A stretch of DNA of 64,000 bases, from NCBI GenBank assembly GCA_944322345.1, contig CALUOO010000015.1:1-64000 (forward strand). The letters are read 5' to 3'. The DNA is from an uncultured Bacteroides sp. (GTDB lineage Bacteria; Bacteroidota; Bacteroidia; Bacteroidales; Bacteroidaceae). The position numbers were made by a program, and so were the translations under genes. The notes under the pieces were generated by a model, which ran no database searches, had not been told where the DNA came from, and was given only the letters and a program-made list of their open reading frames with translations. Positions 16,990 through 26,119 of the stretch are shown here, piece after piece (position 1 is the stretch's first letter; each line of letters opens with the position of its first letter).

Positions 16990-17035
16990 GAACAACAATA
17001 AAAAGTCATTGATTATAACTTAAAAACACACCATC

Positions 17036-17590
17036 ATGATTATCGCAGGTATTATCATCGCTGTTTGCTTGTTGATTATTATCGGAAGCTACAACTCACT
17101 GGTCAGAAAACGCAATAACGTGGACAATGCTTTCGGAAGCATTGACGCCATGCTGAAAAAAAGATTTGATCTGATTCCCAACATTGTTGCCACTGTGCAG
17201 CAATATGCCAAGCACGAAGAGAGCCTTTTCTCCAAGGTAACAGAGATGCGGACAAAAGGATATGAGCAACTAAGCAGCGAAGACAAAGCTGAATTTGACA
17301 AGGCGTTCACACAGGCAAGCCGTAAATTCATAGCTGTTGCCGAGAACTATCCGGAGCTAAAAGCCTCCGAGAATTTTCTCCAATTGCAACGCACACTGAA
17401 CGAAGTGGAAGAACAGCTTTCTGCCGCACGAAGGACATATAATGCCAACGTCACCGACTACAATAATGCTGTCATGACTTTTCCCTCCAATCTTATCGCC
17501 GGCATGTTCGGGTTTACTGCCAAGACCGTACTCTCCATCCCCGAAGAGGAACGGCAGAACGTAAATGTGAAGAACCTCTTCCAGTCGTAA
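17036..17590 (+). CDS. lemA: LemA family protein
   Basis: A 184-residue protein with one N-terminal membrane helix (residues 1-20) and a coiled-coil helical body carrying the LemA signature VRKRNNVDNAFGSIDAMLKK and RFDLIPNIVATVQQYA. The cellular role of LemA is not settled. It is followed 42 nt later by a DUF3137 gene, a frequent partner of LemA, so the two probably act together at the inner membrane. Confidence 0.93.
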   Translation: MIIAGIIIAVCLLIIIGSYNSLVRKRNNVDNAFGSIDAMLKKRFDLIPNIVATVQQYAKHEESLFSKVTEMRTKGYEQLSSEDKAEFDKAFTQASRKFIAVAENYPELKASENFLQLQRTLNEVEEQLSAARRTYNANVTDYNNAVMTFPSNLIAGMFGFTAKTVLSIPEEERQNVNVKNLFQS

Positions 17591-17632
17591 GTATACCAAC
17601 AGGAACTCTGAATTTTAAACGCAAAGCTCAAA

Positions 17633-18547
17633 ATGGGAACATCATTTGATGCCATTTACAACAGATTGGAGCCACATATCGACGCTTTTGAGTCCAAGCG
17701 TCGGGCTTTATTTTCCAAGGGACTCAGAAACGGAGCCATCACAGCAGGCATTATCATTCTAGTGAGTCTCTTTTTCATCCAAAGTCTCGGCTTCTTTCTG
17801 TGGATAATAATAGGTCTTGCCATAATTATCGGAATCACTATCCTCAATTCACAATCTGGCGAACTGTGTGCCTATTACAAGACACACATCGTCCCCCCCA
17901 TACTGAACGAAGTAGTACCAAACGTACACTACGAACCGGGCATGGGAATATCCGAGGAAACATTCTGCACCTGTAAGCTGTTTCCGACCCCCGACCGTTA
18001 TTCATCGGAAGATTTTATTTCGGGCAGGGTAGACAAAACCGATATCTGCTTTTCGGAAGTACACGCCGAAGAGCGTCATGTCTCCACCACCAAAAACGGA
18101 ACACGGGAATATTGGACAGATATTTTCCGCGGGTTCCTGTTCATAGCCGATTTTCATAAAGATTTCTCGGGACGAACTATCCTCTACCGAAACTCATGGT
18201 TCAAGTTCCGCTTTGGAAGCGAGAAGCGAGTAAAGTTGGAGAACAGTACGTTCGAAAACTGTTTCGACGTCTTTTCTACCGACGAAATAGAAGCACGCTA
18301 CATACTTTCACCCTCGATGATGGAACGTCTGGTGGAAATGAACAACCGTCTGGGCAACAACGTGACAATAAGTTTCTGCCATTCCAATGTCTATATCGCC
18401 ATACCCGATTCGAGAAACCATTTTGAAGCAAGTGTGTGGCAACCTCTGACACGAAGAAATCTGGAAGAAGAGTTTCAGACAGTCAGTGATCTGGTACAAA
18501 TCGTAGACGAGCTGAATCTGAATCTAAGAATCTGGACAAAAGAATAA
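17633..18547 (+). CDS. DUF3137 membrane protein
   Basis: A 304-residue protein with two adjacent hydrophobic segments at about residues 36-75 (GAITAGIIILVSLFFIQ and LGFFLWIIIGLAIIIGI) and a soluble C-terminal domain typical of DUF3137. No enzymatic motif is apparent. It is in a probable operon with lemA and precedes proA by 22 nt, so it may be co-transcribed with proA. Confidence 0.85.
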   Translation: MGTSFDAIYNRLEPHIDAFESKRRALFSKGLRNGAITAGIIILVSLFFIQSLGFFLWIIIGLAIIIGITILNSQSGELCAYYKTHIVPPILNEVVPNVHYEPGMGISEETFCTCKLFPTPDRYSSEDFISGRVDKTDICFSEVHAEERHVSTTKNGTREYWTDIFRGFLFIADFHKDFSGRTILYRNSWFKFRFGSEKRVKLENSTFENCFDVFSTDEIEARYILSPSMMERLVEMNNRLGNNVTISFCHSNVYIAIPDSRNHFEASVWQPLTRRNLEEEFQTVSDLVQIVDELNLNLRIWTKE

Positions 18548-18569
18548 ATAATAAATTGAAGGATTAAGA

Positions 18570-19835
18570 ATGAAGAATGAAGAGCTGAATCTCAATTCAA
18601 TATTCACAGCCGTACAAGCAGCCGGGCGGGAGTTGGCACTGCTGGACGATGCCACCATCAACCGGATACTGCTTGCTGTAGCCGATGCAACAATCAAGGA
18701 AAGTTCATTTATTCTGGCTGAAAACCGGAAAGATCTGGAGCGGATGGACCCGGCCAACCCCAAATACGACCGACTGAAACTGACCGAAGAGCGTCTCGCC
18801 GGCATTGCCACCGATACACGGAATGTAGCCACTCTTCCCTCCCCGCTGGGTAGGGTGCTGAAAGAGACCATACGACCCAACGGAATGAAGCTGACAAAAA
18901 TCAGCGTTCCCTTCGGAGTGATAGGCATTATTTATGAAGCACGACCCAATGTGAGCTTCGATGTATTTGCCCTCTGCCTGAAAAGCGGCAATGCCTGTAT
19001 TCTGAAAGGTGGGAGCGATGCCGACTGTTCAAACCGCGCCATCATCAGTGTGATACACCGGGTGTTGCAACAGTTCAACATCAACCCACACATCGTAGAA
19101 CTGTTACCTGCTACCCGCGAGGCAACCACCGAGTTGCTGCATGCCACAGGCTATGTAGATCTGATTATTCCCCGCGGCAGCAGCAATCTGATCCACTTTG
19201 TCAGAAGCAACGCTACCATTCCCGTCATCGAAACAGGAGCTGGAATCTGCCACACCTACTTCGATGAGTTTGGCGACAAGGAAAAAGGAGCAAACATCAT
19301 TTTCAATGCCAAAACACGCCGTGTTAGTGTATGCAATGCATTGGATTGCCTCGTTCTGCACAAGGCACGGTTGGGCGACCTGCCATGCCTCTGTGAAAAG
19401 CTGGCAGAAAAGCACGTCGTTCTCTATGCCGACACCGATGCCTATCCGGTTCTGAAGGGAAGGTATCCCGAGGAGCTCCTGCAACATGCGACGGACGAAA
19501 GTTTCGGCACTGAATTTCTGGACTACAAGATGGCCATCCGGACAGTCGGCAGTTTCGAAGAAGCCTTAGAACATATCCGCACCTACAGTTCCAAACACAG
19601 CGAATGTATCGTGACCGAGGATAAAGAGCGAGCAGCACAGTTTATCCGTATCGTAGACGCAGCCTGTGTTTACACCAACGTTTCAACCGCCTTTACGGAC
19701 GGAGCACAATTCGGATTGGGGGCAGAAATAGGCATCAGTACACAGAAACTGCATGCCCGTGGTCCGATGGGGTTGGAAGAGATAACCTCCTACAAATGGA
19801 TTATCGAAGGTAATGGACAGACAAGAAGCTCTTGA
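18570..19835 (+). CDS. proA: Glutamate-5-semialdehyde dehydrogenase (gamma-glutamyl phosphate reductase)
   Basis: Second step of proline synthesis, reducing gamma-glutamyl phosphate with NADPH. The 421-residue protein has the ALDH-superfamily cofactor region ([33 protein letters not shown]) and the catalytic Cys in [15 protein letters not shown]. The ATG lies in a GAATGAAGAATGAAG stretch typical of spacer sequence in this window, but the downstream residues fit the family. argF-prime follows after 104 nt. Confidence 0.95.
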   Translation: MKNEELNLNSIFTAVQAAGRELALLDDATINRILLAVADATIKESSFILAENRKDLERMDPANPKYDRLKLTEERLAGIATDTRNVATLPSPLGRVLKETIRPNGMKLTKISVPFGVIGIIYEARPNVSFDVFALCLKSGNACILKGGSDADCSNRAIISVIHRVLQQFNINPHIVELLPATREATTELLHATGYVDLIIPRGSSNLIHFVRSNATIPVIETGAGICHTYFDEFGDKEKGANIIFNAKTRRVSVCNALDCLVLHKARLGDLPCLCEKLAEKHVVLYADTDAYPVLKGRYPEELLQHATDESFGTEFLDYKMAIRTVGSFEEALEHIRTYSSKHSECIVTEDKERAAQFIRIVDAACVYTNVSTAFTDGAQFGLGAEIGISTQKLHARGPMGLEEITSYKWIIEGNGQTRSS

Positions 19836-19939
19836 CATTGATAAGCTTTGAGTCATAAGCGTCCCCAATGAGACGCTAGCCACTCAGAACTTATAACGCC
19901 CAAGATTTATAACTCATAACTTAAAACTCATAACTCAAC

Positions 19940-20893
19940 ATGAAGAAATTTACCTGTGTGCAAGACATCGGCGATTTAAAATCCGCACTTGCCGAAGCTT
20001 TCGAGATTAAAAAAGACCGTTTCAAATACGTAGAACTGGGACGTAACAAGACATTGATGATGATTTTCTTCAACTCAAGTCTGCGAACCCGGCTCAGCAC
20101 GCAGAAAGCCGCATTCAATCTGGGTATGAACGTCATGGTGCTCGACATCAATCAGGGTGCATGGCGGCTGGAGACAGAACGGGGAGTAATTATGGATGGC
20201 GACAAACCTGAGCATTTGCTGGAAGCCATTCCCGTCATGGGATGCTACTGCGACATAATCGGTGTCCGCTCGTTTGCCCGTTTTGAAGACCGCGATTTCG
20301 ACTACGAGGAAACCATCCTCAACCAGTTCATCAAGTATTCCGGACGACCGGTATTCTCGATGGAGGCTGCCACCCGGCATCCGCTTCAGAGTTTTGCCGA
20401 CCTCATCACCATCGAAGAGTATAAAAAGACACCGCGCCCCAAAGTGGTCATGACATGGGCTCCCCACCCCCGTCCATTGCCACAGGCTGTGCCCAACTCG
20501 TTTGCTGAATGGATGAATGCGACGGACTATGATTTTGTCATCACCCACCCCGAAGGCTACGAACTGGCTCCGCAATTCGTAGGCAATGCCCGGGTAGAAT
20601 ACGACCAGATGAAAGCGTTCGAAAGCGCTGACTTCATCTATGCCAAGAACTGGGCGGCATACGCCGGCGACAACTACGGACAGATACTGAGCAAAGACCG
20701 CGACTGGACGGTGAGCGACCGTCAGATGGCAGTAACCAACAACGCTTATTTCATGCACTGCCTGCCCGTGCGCCGGAACATGATTGTGACCGACGACGTC
20801 ATCGAAAGCCCGCAGTCTATCGTCATCCCCGAAGCCGCCAACCGCGAGATTTCGGCAACCGTAGTGCTGAAACGGCTGATAGAAAGCCTGTAA
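19940..20893 (+). CDS. argF': N-succinylornithine carbamoyltransferase
   Basis: Carbamoylates an N-acylated ornithine in the Bacteroidetes variant of arginine synthesis. The 317-residue protein has the carbamoyl-phosphate motif SSLRTR (46-51), the ornithine-side HCLPVRR near the C-terminus, and Pro at residue 90 in MDGDKPEHLLEA. Structural work on this family showed that Pro at this position marks the succinylornithine enzyme of Bacteroides fragilis, while Glu marks the acetylornithine enzyme of Xanthomonas. The residue is therefore direct support for succinyl substrate use. It lies 104 nt after proA. Confidence 0.93.
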   Translation: MKKFTCVQDIGDLKSALAEAFEIKKDRFKYVELGRNKTLMMIFFNSSLRTRLSTQKAAFNLGMNVMVLDINQGAWRLETERGVIMDGDKPEHLLEAIPVMGCYCDIIGVRSFARFEDRDFDYEETILNQFIKYSGRPVFSMEAATRHPLQSFADLITIEEYKKTPRPKVVMTWAPHPRPLPQAVPNSFAEWMNATDYDFVITHPEGYELAPQFVGNARVEYDQMKAFESADFIYAKNWAAYAGDNYGQILSKDRDWTVSDRQMAVTNNAYFMHCLPVRRNMIVTDDVIESPQSIVIPEAANREISATVVLKRLIESL

Positions 20894-21006
20894 CACTCTT
20901 TTTGGAATGACGGACGGGCAACAGAGTATCCGCTTTGCGTACTTCCCAGCCCATCCGCCCTCCCCTAAAATCTATCATCAACAAACTTTCTACAAACAAC
21001 GCCATC

Positions 21007-21720
21007 ATGAAAACTAAACTGGCCATTCTCCTCTTCTGCCTGCTGTCGGCAGGCACGGCATCCGCCCAAGACTCTCTCAAAGTTACCCAAGCGACGCCGC
21101 AGACGAGCGACATCCTCACTATCTTGGAAACAATGGACATCTACCTGTACCGTTTCGACCTGAAAGAGTTCTTGAACGACACATACACAATGAGCATCTA
21201 CATCGACGAATATACGAAAGACGCCCCCGCCACACGATTCCAGACACTAAGGCTAGGGAACAACATAACCTCGCTAGACGAAGTGCCAGAGGAACATCGG
21301 GAAGGATTCCGGGAACTGAAAAACATCCCCGCCGACAAGAATGAATGGAACAGCATCGAGGAATTATCCATCTACATCAGACAGCAGAAAGATTCCACCG
21401 CCCGCGTCACGTTCAACATACCGAAAAACAGCCGTCGCTCGGCATTACTAAAGCTAAAACCTGTCGGTAAACAGCAAATCTACTTCTATGTTCCCCGCCC
21501 GTTCCAACTGAAAACCGTAAGCAAAGGCGAACAGATGCAAATCCCCCTCCTCCTCTACGGCTCCGGATGGGTGGACACCAGTGTACAGGGACGCGAGCTT
21601 ATCCGCTTCTGTGGAGAATCACAGATAGACCCGGCAATGAAGGCAGATATACTGAAGGAGACGCCCCACTACTATGTGATAGGGTTGGAACTGAAACTGG
21701 ATGTACCGGACAAGAAGTGA
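21007..21720 (+). CDS. Secreted protein of unknown function
   Basis: A 237-residue protein with a clear signal peptide (KLAILLFCLLSAGTASAQD), so it is periplasmic or outer-membrane associated. The rest is predicted beta-rich with a Lys/Glu-rich surface and no cysteine pair or enzymatic motif that I recognise. I do not assign a family. The open frame reaches 20935, but the ATG at 21007 gives the signal peptide. It lies 113 nt after argF-prime, on the same strand. Confidence 0.7.
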   Translation: MKTKLAILLFCLLSAGTASAQDSLKVTQATPQTSDILTILETMDIYLYRFDLKEFLNDTYTMSIYIDEYTKDAPATRFQTLRLGNNITSLDEVPEEHREGFRELKNIPADKNEWNSIEELSIYIRQQKDSTARVTFNIPKNSRRSALLKLKPVGKQQIYFYVPRPFQLKTVSKGEQMQIPLLLYGSGWVDTSVQGRELIRFCGESQIDPAMKADILKETPHYYVIGLELKLDVPDKK

Positions 21721-21797
21721 TAGCCCAAATTAGAATCATTTTCCGGGCTGACATCAGCCGATATTCCAACAATTTTTTGAGCTTGCCCGTTTCCTGC

Positions 21798-21878
21798 AAA
21801 AGGTTGCCGAATATGTACGACATGGGCATGTCGTGCTACATGAGATGAGCATGTCATACAGTACGGGATGTACATCTC
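21798..21878 (+). repeat. 23-bp-pitch palindrome triplet, copy 1
   Basis: Three 14-bp near-palindromes start at 21819, 21842 and 21865, exactly 23 bp apart: GACATGGGCATGTC, GAGATGAGCATGTC and GGGATGTACATCTC. A leader AAGGTTGCCGAATATGTAC begins 19 bp before the first unit. Two further copies with the same spacing lie at 36711-36789 and, inverted, at 63697-63776. The array fills the gap between the secreted protein gene and the GH2 gene. Confidence 0.9.
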
Positions 21879-21968
21879 GTGCAAGTATTTTCTTCTTTAC
21901 ATAAGAACGGACAGAGCCTGCCCACATATATAATACAGCTAAAAATTGCAAACCTTATACTTTTCCTT

Positions 21969-21977
21969 TACTTTTGC
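21969..21977 (+). promoter_or_regulatory. Probable promoter -7 box of the GH2 gene
   Basis: TACTTTTGC matches TAnnTTTGC, with a TTGC about 20 nt upstream, and lies 54 nt before the ATG at 22032. Confidence 0.6.
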
Positions 21978-22031
21978 CAACGAAGCTAATATCAATCAGA
22001 TTACTAATCAATTTACTAACTTAATACCACA

Positions 22032-25000
22032 ATGAGAAAAATTACCTTTAGTTTACTTCTCTGTTGTCTGGCGACGTATCTGTTCGCCCAACAACCTTTA
22101 GGCGGCTTCCTCTACGGAACAGAACAACAACCCACTGGAAAGGAATGGGAATCCCCTCAAAAGCTGTCGCTCAACAAAGAGCAACCGCGTGCCTACTTTT
22201 TCTCGTTTGGCGACGTGGCAAGCGCACAGGAAGTACTTCCACAACACAGCCAGTACTGGCAAAGCCTGAACGGGCAGTGGAAATTCCACTGGGCTCCCAA
22301 TCCAGACGAACGCCCACAGCAGTTCTACGAAACAAGCTACGACGTCAGCACATGGGACAATATCAACGTTCCTTCCTGCTGGAATGTGGCAGGCATTCAG
22401 AAAGATGGTTCGCTGAAATACGGCGTACCCATCTACTGCAACCAGCCGGTAATCTTTAAACACTCCGTTGCCGTAGGCGACTGGAAAGGCGGTGTAATGC
22501 GCGAGCCTGCCAAAGACTGGACAACGTATAAATATCGCAACGAAGTAGGTTCGTACCGCCGCACATTCACCATACCGGAAGAATGGAAAGACCGGGAAGT
22601 GTATATCAACTTCGACGGTGTCAATTCTTTCTTCTACCTTTGGATTAATGGAAAATATGTCGGTTTCTCGAAAAACTCACGAAACACAGCAGCCTTCGAC
22701 ATCACTCCCTATCTGACAAAGGGTGAAAACATGGTTGCAGTGGAAGTATACCGCAACTCCGACGGATCGTTTCTCGAAGCTCAGGATATGTTCCGCCTGC
22801 CGGGCATCTTCCGCAATACCTATCTGACCGCAACAGCAAAGGCACAGATCCGCGACATGAAAATCATCACTACTCTAAACGAGGGAAGTGCAACGATAGA
22901 CATCACAGCCATGATGCGCAATCTGAGCAAAAAGAAAATCAAAGACTACACTATCGGATACAGTATTTACGAGAACAAACTTTACTCGGACGACATCGTA
23001 ACCCAGATAGGAAAGCCTGTTATCTCTGCAGAAATAGATTTGGACAAGGGAGAAAGCACAACAGTGAGCACAAAGTTTGGAATAACAAACCCCAAACTGT
23101 GGTCGGCAGAGAAACCCAGCCGCTATACACTGGTAGCCAAGCTGCAAGACCGGAAAGGACGGACGATAGACATCGTCTCCTCACACTTCGGCATCCGACA
23201 GGTAGAGATCCGCGATACGGAGGCCAAAGATGATGAATTCGGACTGGCAGGACGCTATTTCTACGTCAACAACCGTCCGGTGAAACTGAAAGGAGTAAAC
23301 CGTCAGGAAATCAATCCCAATACAGGAAACACAATTACCCCGGAACAGATGCAAGAAGAAATCATGATTATGAAACGGGGTAACATCAACCACGTTCGTA
23401 ATTCGCACTATTCGTGCAACCCCTACTGGTACTATCTGTGCGACAAATATGGTATCTATCTGGAGGACGAAGCCAACTTGGAAAGCCATGAATACTACTA
23501 TGGTGACGCTTCGCTGTCGCACGTCCCGGAGTTTGAAGATGCTCATGTGGCACGTGTCATGGAGCTGGTTCATGCCCATGTCAATCACCCGTCCATCGTA
23601 ATATGGTCGCTGGGAAACGAAGCCGGTCCCGGTAAGAACTTCGTCACAGCCTATAATGCCATCAAGGCTTTCGATACCAGCCGTCCCGTGCAGTACGAGC
23701 GTAACAACGACATCGTAGATATGGGTTCCAACCAATATCCCTCTATCGCATGGACCCGTGAAGCCGTCAAAGGGAAATACAACATGAAATACCCGTTCCA
23801 TATCTCGGAATATGCCCATTCTATGGGAAATGCCGGTGGTAATCTGGAAGATTACTGGGAGGCAATAGAATCGACCAACTTCTTCTGCGGTGCCGCCATC
23901 TGGGACTGGGTAGACCAGTCGCTCTACTACTACGACAAGGAAAGTGGTGAAAAGTTCCTTGCCTACGGTGGAGATTTCGGCGACAAGCCCAACGACGGCA
24001 TGTTCTGCATGAACGGTATCCTGTTCCCGGGACATAAGCCCAAACCGGAATACTACGAAGTGAAGAAAGTGTATCAGAATGTAGGTGTCAAAGCTATCGA
24101 CATCACAAAAGGCGAAATCGAAGTGTTCAACAAAAACTACTTCGAGCCGATGACCGGTGTGGAAATGGTATGGTCGCTGTGGAAAGACGGACAGAAAATA
24201 CAAGAAAGCAATGCCTTCAAAGGTGCACGCAACATTCTTGGCGCACGCGAACGCGGACGCTACACCATCCCGTTCGACTATAAGCGTTTAGACGCCAACA
24301 GCGAATATTTCGTAAAAATCCAGTTCCTGCTCGCCCAAGATATGCCATGGGCCAAAAAAGGATTCGTACAAATGGAAGAACAGCTCCCGGTAAAAGCTGC
24401 CAATCCATATCCTAGCATTGCACAAAGCGTACATGGAGAAAATGTAAACTTCATCCCCGGTAAAGATATTCACGTAGCTAAAGGCAGTAATTTTGAAGCG
24501 ACTTTTGACAACAGCACAGGAACAATCTACAGTCTAACCTATCACGGAAAGACAATCTTTGAGAAAGGGAATGGTCCGAAGCTGGATGCCCTCCGTGCTC
24601 CGGTAGACAATGACAACTGGATTTATACACAATGGTTTGCCCACGGATTGCACAACCTGCAGCACAAAGTAATCAGCGAAACTCATTACCAGCAAACGGA
24701 CGGTTCGGTAGTCATAGCCTATACTGTTGAATCGCAAGCGCCCAATGCTGGTATTATCAAAGGAGGAAGCTCAGGACATTACACCATCAGCGAAGGCAAA
24801 GCATTCGGCCCCGACGACTTCAAGTTTACAACCAATCAGATTTGGACAGTCTATGTAGATGGTTCTATCGAACTGGAAAGCACCATTTCTTCCAATAATC
24901 CTAGTCTGGTTCTTCCCCGGTTGGGTTATGTCATGAAAACTCCGCAAAAATTAAACAATTATACTTATTATGGCCGCGGACCTCAGAACAATTACAACGA

Positions 25001-26039
25001 CCGCAAGAACGGAGCATTCATACAGCTGTATAACAGCACGGTGAAAAAACAATTTGTTCACTTCCCGAAACCACAGTCAATGGGCAACCGTGAGGATGTC
25101 CGCTGGTGTGCATTGACAGACAACGACGGTAAAGGAGCGCAGTTCATCTCTACATCTACCTTCTCCACATCGGCCTTGCCTTGGTCGGCACTACAGATGA
25201 CCTTAGCCCCTCATCCCTATCAGTTGCCTGAATCGGACGGCAATTATCTGCATCTCGACTTAATGGTAACCGGGTTAGGCGGTAACAGTTGCGGTCAGGG
25301 CGGTCCTCTCGAAGAAGATCGTATCAAAGCTGGCACACATTCCATGGGATTCATTATCCGCCCAGCAGGCAAGAACCTGATAGAAACTTCCAAAGTTTCT
25401 GCTGCCGGTGAGATGCCATTGGGTATTTCACGCGACCGTAGCGGTAAAGTAAGCATCACAACACAAAAGGCGGGCGCAGTGATATGCTACAGTCTGAACA
25501 ACAGCAAGAAAGTATACACTTACACTGGTCCTATCGACCTGCGTACAGGAGGTACAATCACCGCTTGGTATAAGGGAAATGAAAAATTACAAGCGACTGT
25601 CAGCTACAGCAAGATAGAAAATATCCCATTAGAAGTTGTATATGCAAGCAGTGTAGAAAGTGGAGAAGGAGATCCGGAACATCTGGTAGACAACGATCCG
25701 GGCACTATCTGGCACACAATGTACTCGGTTACAGTAGCCAAGTATCCACACTGGGTAGATCTGGACTGTGGTGAAGTGAAAACTATTAAAGGATTCACCT
25801 ATCTGCCACGTCAGGATAGTCCTAACGGACATGTCAAGGAATACAAATATCAGATCAGTAATGACGGCAAGAACTGGAGCGAGCCCGTTGCTTCCGGTCA
25901 ATTCGAAAACAACAAAAAAGAGCAACGTATCATGCTGAAGCAACCCGTAAAAGCACGCTACGTACGCTTTACAGCACTGAGTTCTCAAAACGGACAGGAC
26001 TTTGCATCCGGTGCAGAGCTAGGCGTTCTGGCCGACTAA
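22032..26039 (+). CDS. Secreted GH2 beta-galactosidase with C-terminal discoidin-type domain
   Basis: A 1335-residue exported glycoside hydrolase. A signal peptide (to about LFAQQP) is followed by a jelly-roll domain, an immunoglobulin-like domain, and the TIM barrel. The barrel carries the acid/base Glu in WSLGNEAG (Glu 530) and the nucleophile Glu in HISEYAHSMGN (Glu 593). Next comes a LacZ-type small domain, and a C-terminal F5/8 type C domain fills about residues 1195-1335 (HWVDLDCGEVKTIKGFTYLPR). GH2 covers several beta-glycosidases; beta-galactosidase is the most likely activity from the LacZ-like motifs, and the natural glycan is unknown. It is flanked by its own promoter and terminator. 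Confidence 0.9.
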   Translation: MRKITFSLLLCCLATYLFAQQPLGGFLYGTEQQPTGKEWESPQKLSLNKEQPRAYFFSFGDVASAQEVLPQHSQYWQSLNGQWKFHWAPNPDERPQQFYETSYDVSTWDNINVPSCWNVAGIQKDGSLKYGVPIYCNQPVIFKHSVAVGDWKGGVMREPAKDWTTYKYRNEVGSYRRTFTIPEEWKDREVYINFDGVNSFFYLWINGKYVGFSKNSRNTAAFDITPYLTKGENMVAVEVYRNSDGSFLEAQDMFRLPGIFRNTYLTATAKAQIRDMKIITTLNEGSATIDITAMMRNLSKKKIKDYTIGYSIYENKLYSDDIVTQIGKPVISAEIDLDKGESTTVSTKFGITNPKLWSAEKPSRYTLVAKLQDRKGRTIDIVSSHFGIRQVEIRDTEAKDDEFGLAGRYFYVNNRPVKLKGVNRQEINPNTGNTITPEQMQEEIMIMKRGNINHVRNSHYSCNPYWYYLCDKYGIYLEDEANLESHEYYYGDASLSHVPEFEDAHVARVMELVHAHVNHPSIVIWSLGNEAGPGKNFVTAYNAIKAFDTSRPVQYERNNDIVDMGSNQYPSIAWTREAVKGKYNMKYPFHISEYAHSMGNAGGNLEDYWEAIESTNFFCGAAIWDWVDQSLYYYDKESGEKFLAYGGDFGDKPNDGMFCMNGILFPGHKPKPEYYEVKKVYQNVGVKAIDITKGEIEVFNKNYFEPMTGVEMVWSLWKDGQKIQESNAFKGARNILGARERGRYTIPFDYKRLDANSEYFVKIQFLLAQDMPWAKKGFVQMEEQLPVKAANPYPSIAQSVHGENVNFIPGKDIHVAKGSNFEATFDNSTGTIYSLTYHGKTIFEKGNGPKLDALRAPVDNDNWIYTQWFAHGLHNLQHKVISETHYQQTDGSVVIAYTVESQAPNAGIIKGGSSGHYTISEGKAFGPDDFKFTTNQIWTVYVDGSIELESTISSNNPSLVLPRLGYVMKTPQKLNNYTYYGRGPQNNYNDRKNGAFIQLYNSTVKKQFVHFPKPQSMGNREDVRWCALTDNDGKGAQFISTSTFSTSALPWSALQMTLAPHPYQLPESDGNYLHLDLMVTGLGGNSCGQGGPLEEDRIKAGTHSMGFIIRPAGKNLIETSKVSAAGEMPLGISRDRSGKVSITTQKAGAVICYSLNNSKKVYTYTGPIDLRTGGTITAWYKGNEKLQATVSYSKIENIPLEVVYASSVESGEGDPEHLVDNDPGTIWHTMYSVTVAKYPHWVDLDCGEVKTIKGFTYLPRQDSPNGHVKEYKYQISNDGKNWSEPVASGQFENNKKEQRIMLKQPVKARYVRFTALSSQNGQDFASGAELGVLAD

Positions 26040-26054
26040 ATATAATCAACAAAA

Positions 26055-26108
26055 TATGAGCAATTTACCTTCATGCCTATCAGAGGGTAAATTGCTCATA
26101 ATTTTTTT
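26055..26108 (+). terminator. Terminator of the GH2 gene
   Basis: A perfect 15-bp stem (26055-26069 with 26086-26100) is followed by ATTTTTTT. It lies between convergent genes and serves the plus-strand GH2 gene. Confidence 0.9.
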
Positions 26109-26119
26109 CATGCCACCCA

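Noticed and set aside
20075-20896. 273-codon minus-strand frame antisense to argF-prime
   Set aside because: A shadow of the conserved argF-prime frame; no start signals or family features.
21819-21878. Palindrome triplet as a CRISPR array
   Set aside because: Units are 14-bp palindromes with 9-bp linkers that are themselves similar; there are no 30-bp spacers and no cas genes.
23181-24203. 340-codon minus-strand frame inside the GH2 gene
   Set aside because: Antisense shadow of the catalytic barrel region, rich in Phe, Val and His as expected for such frames.
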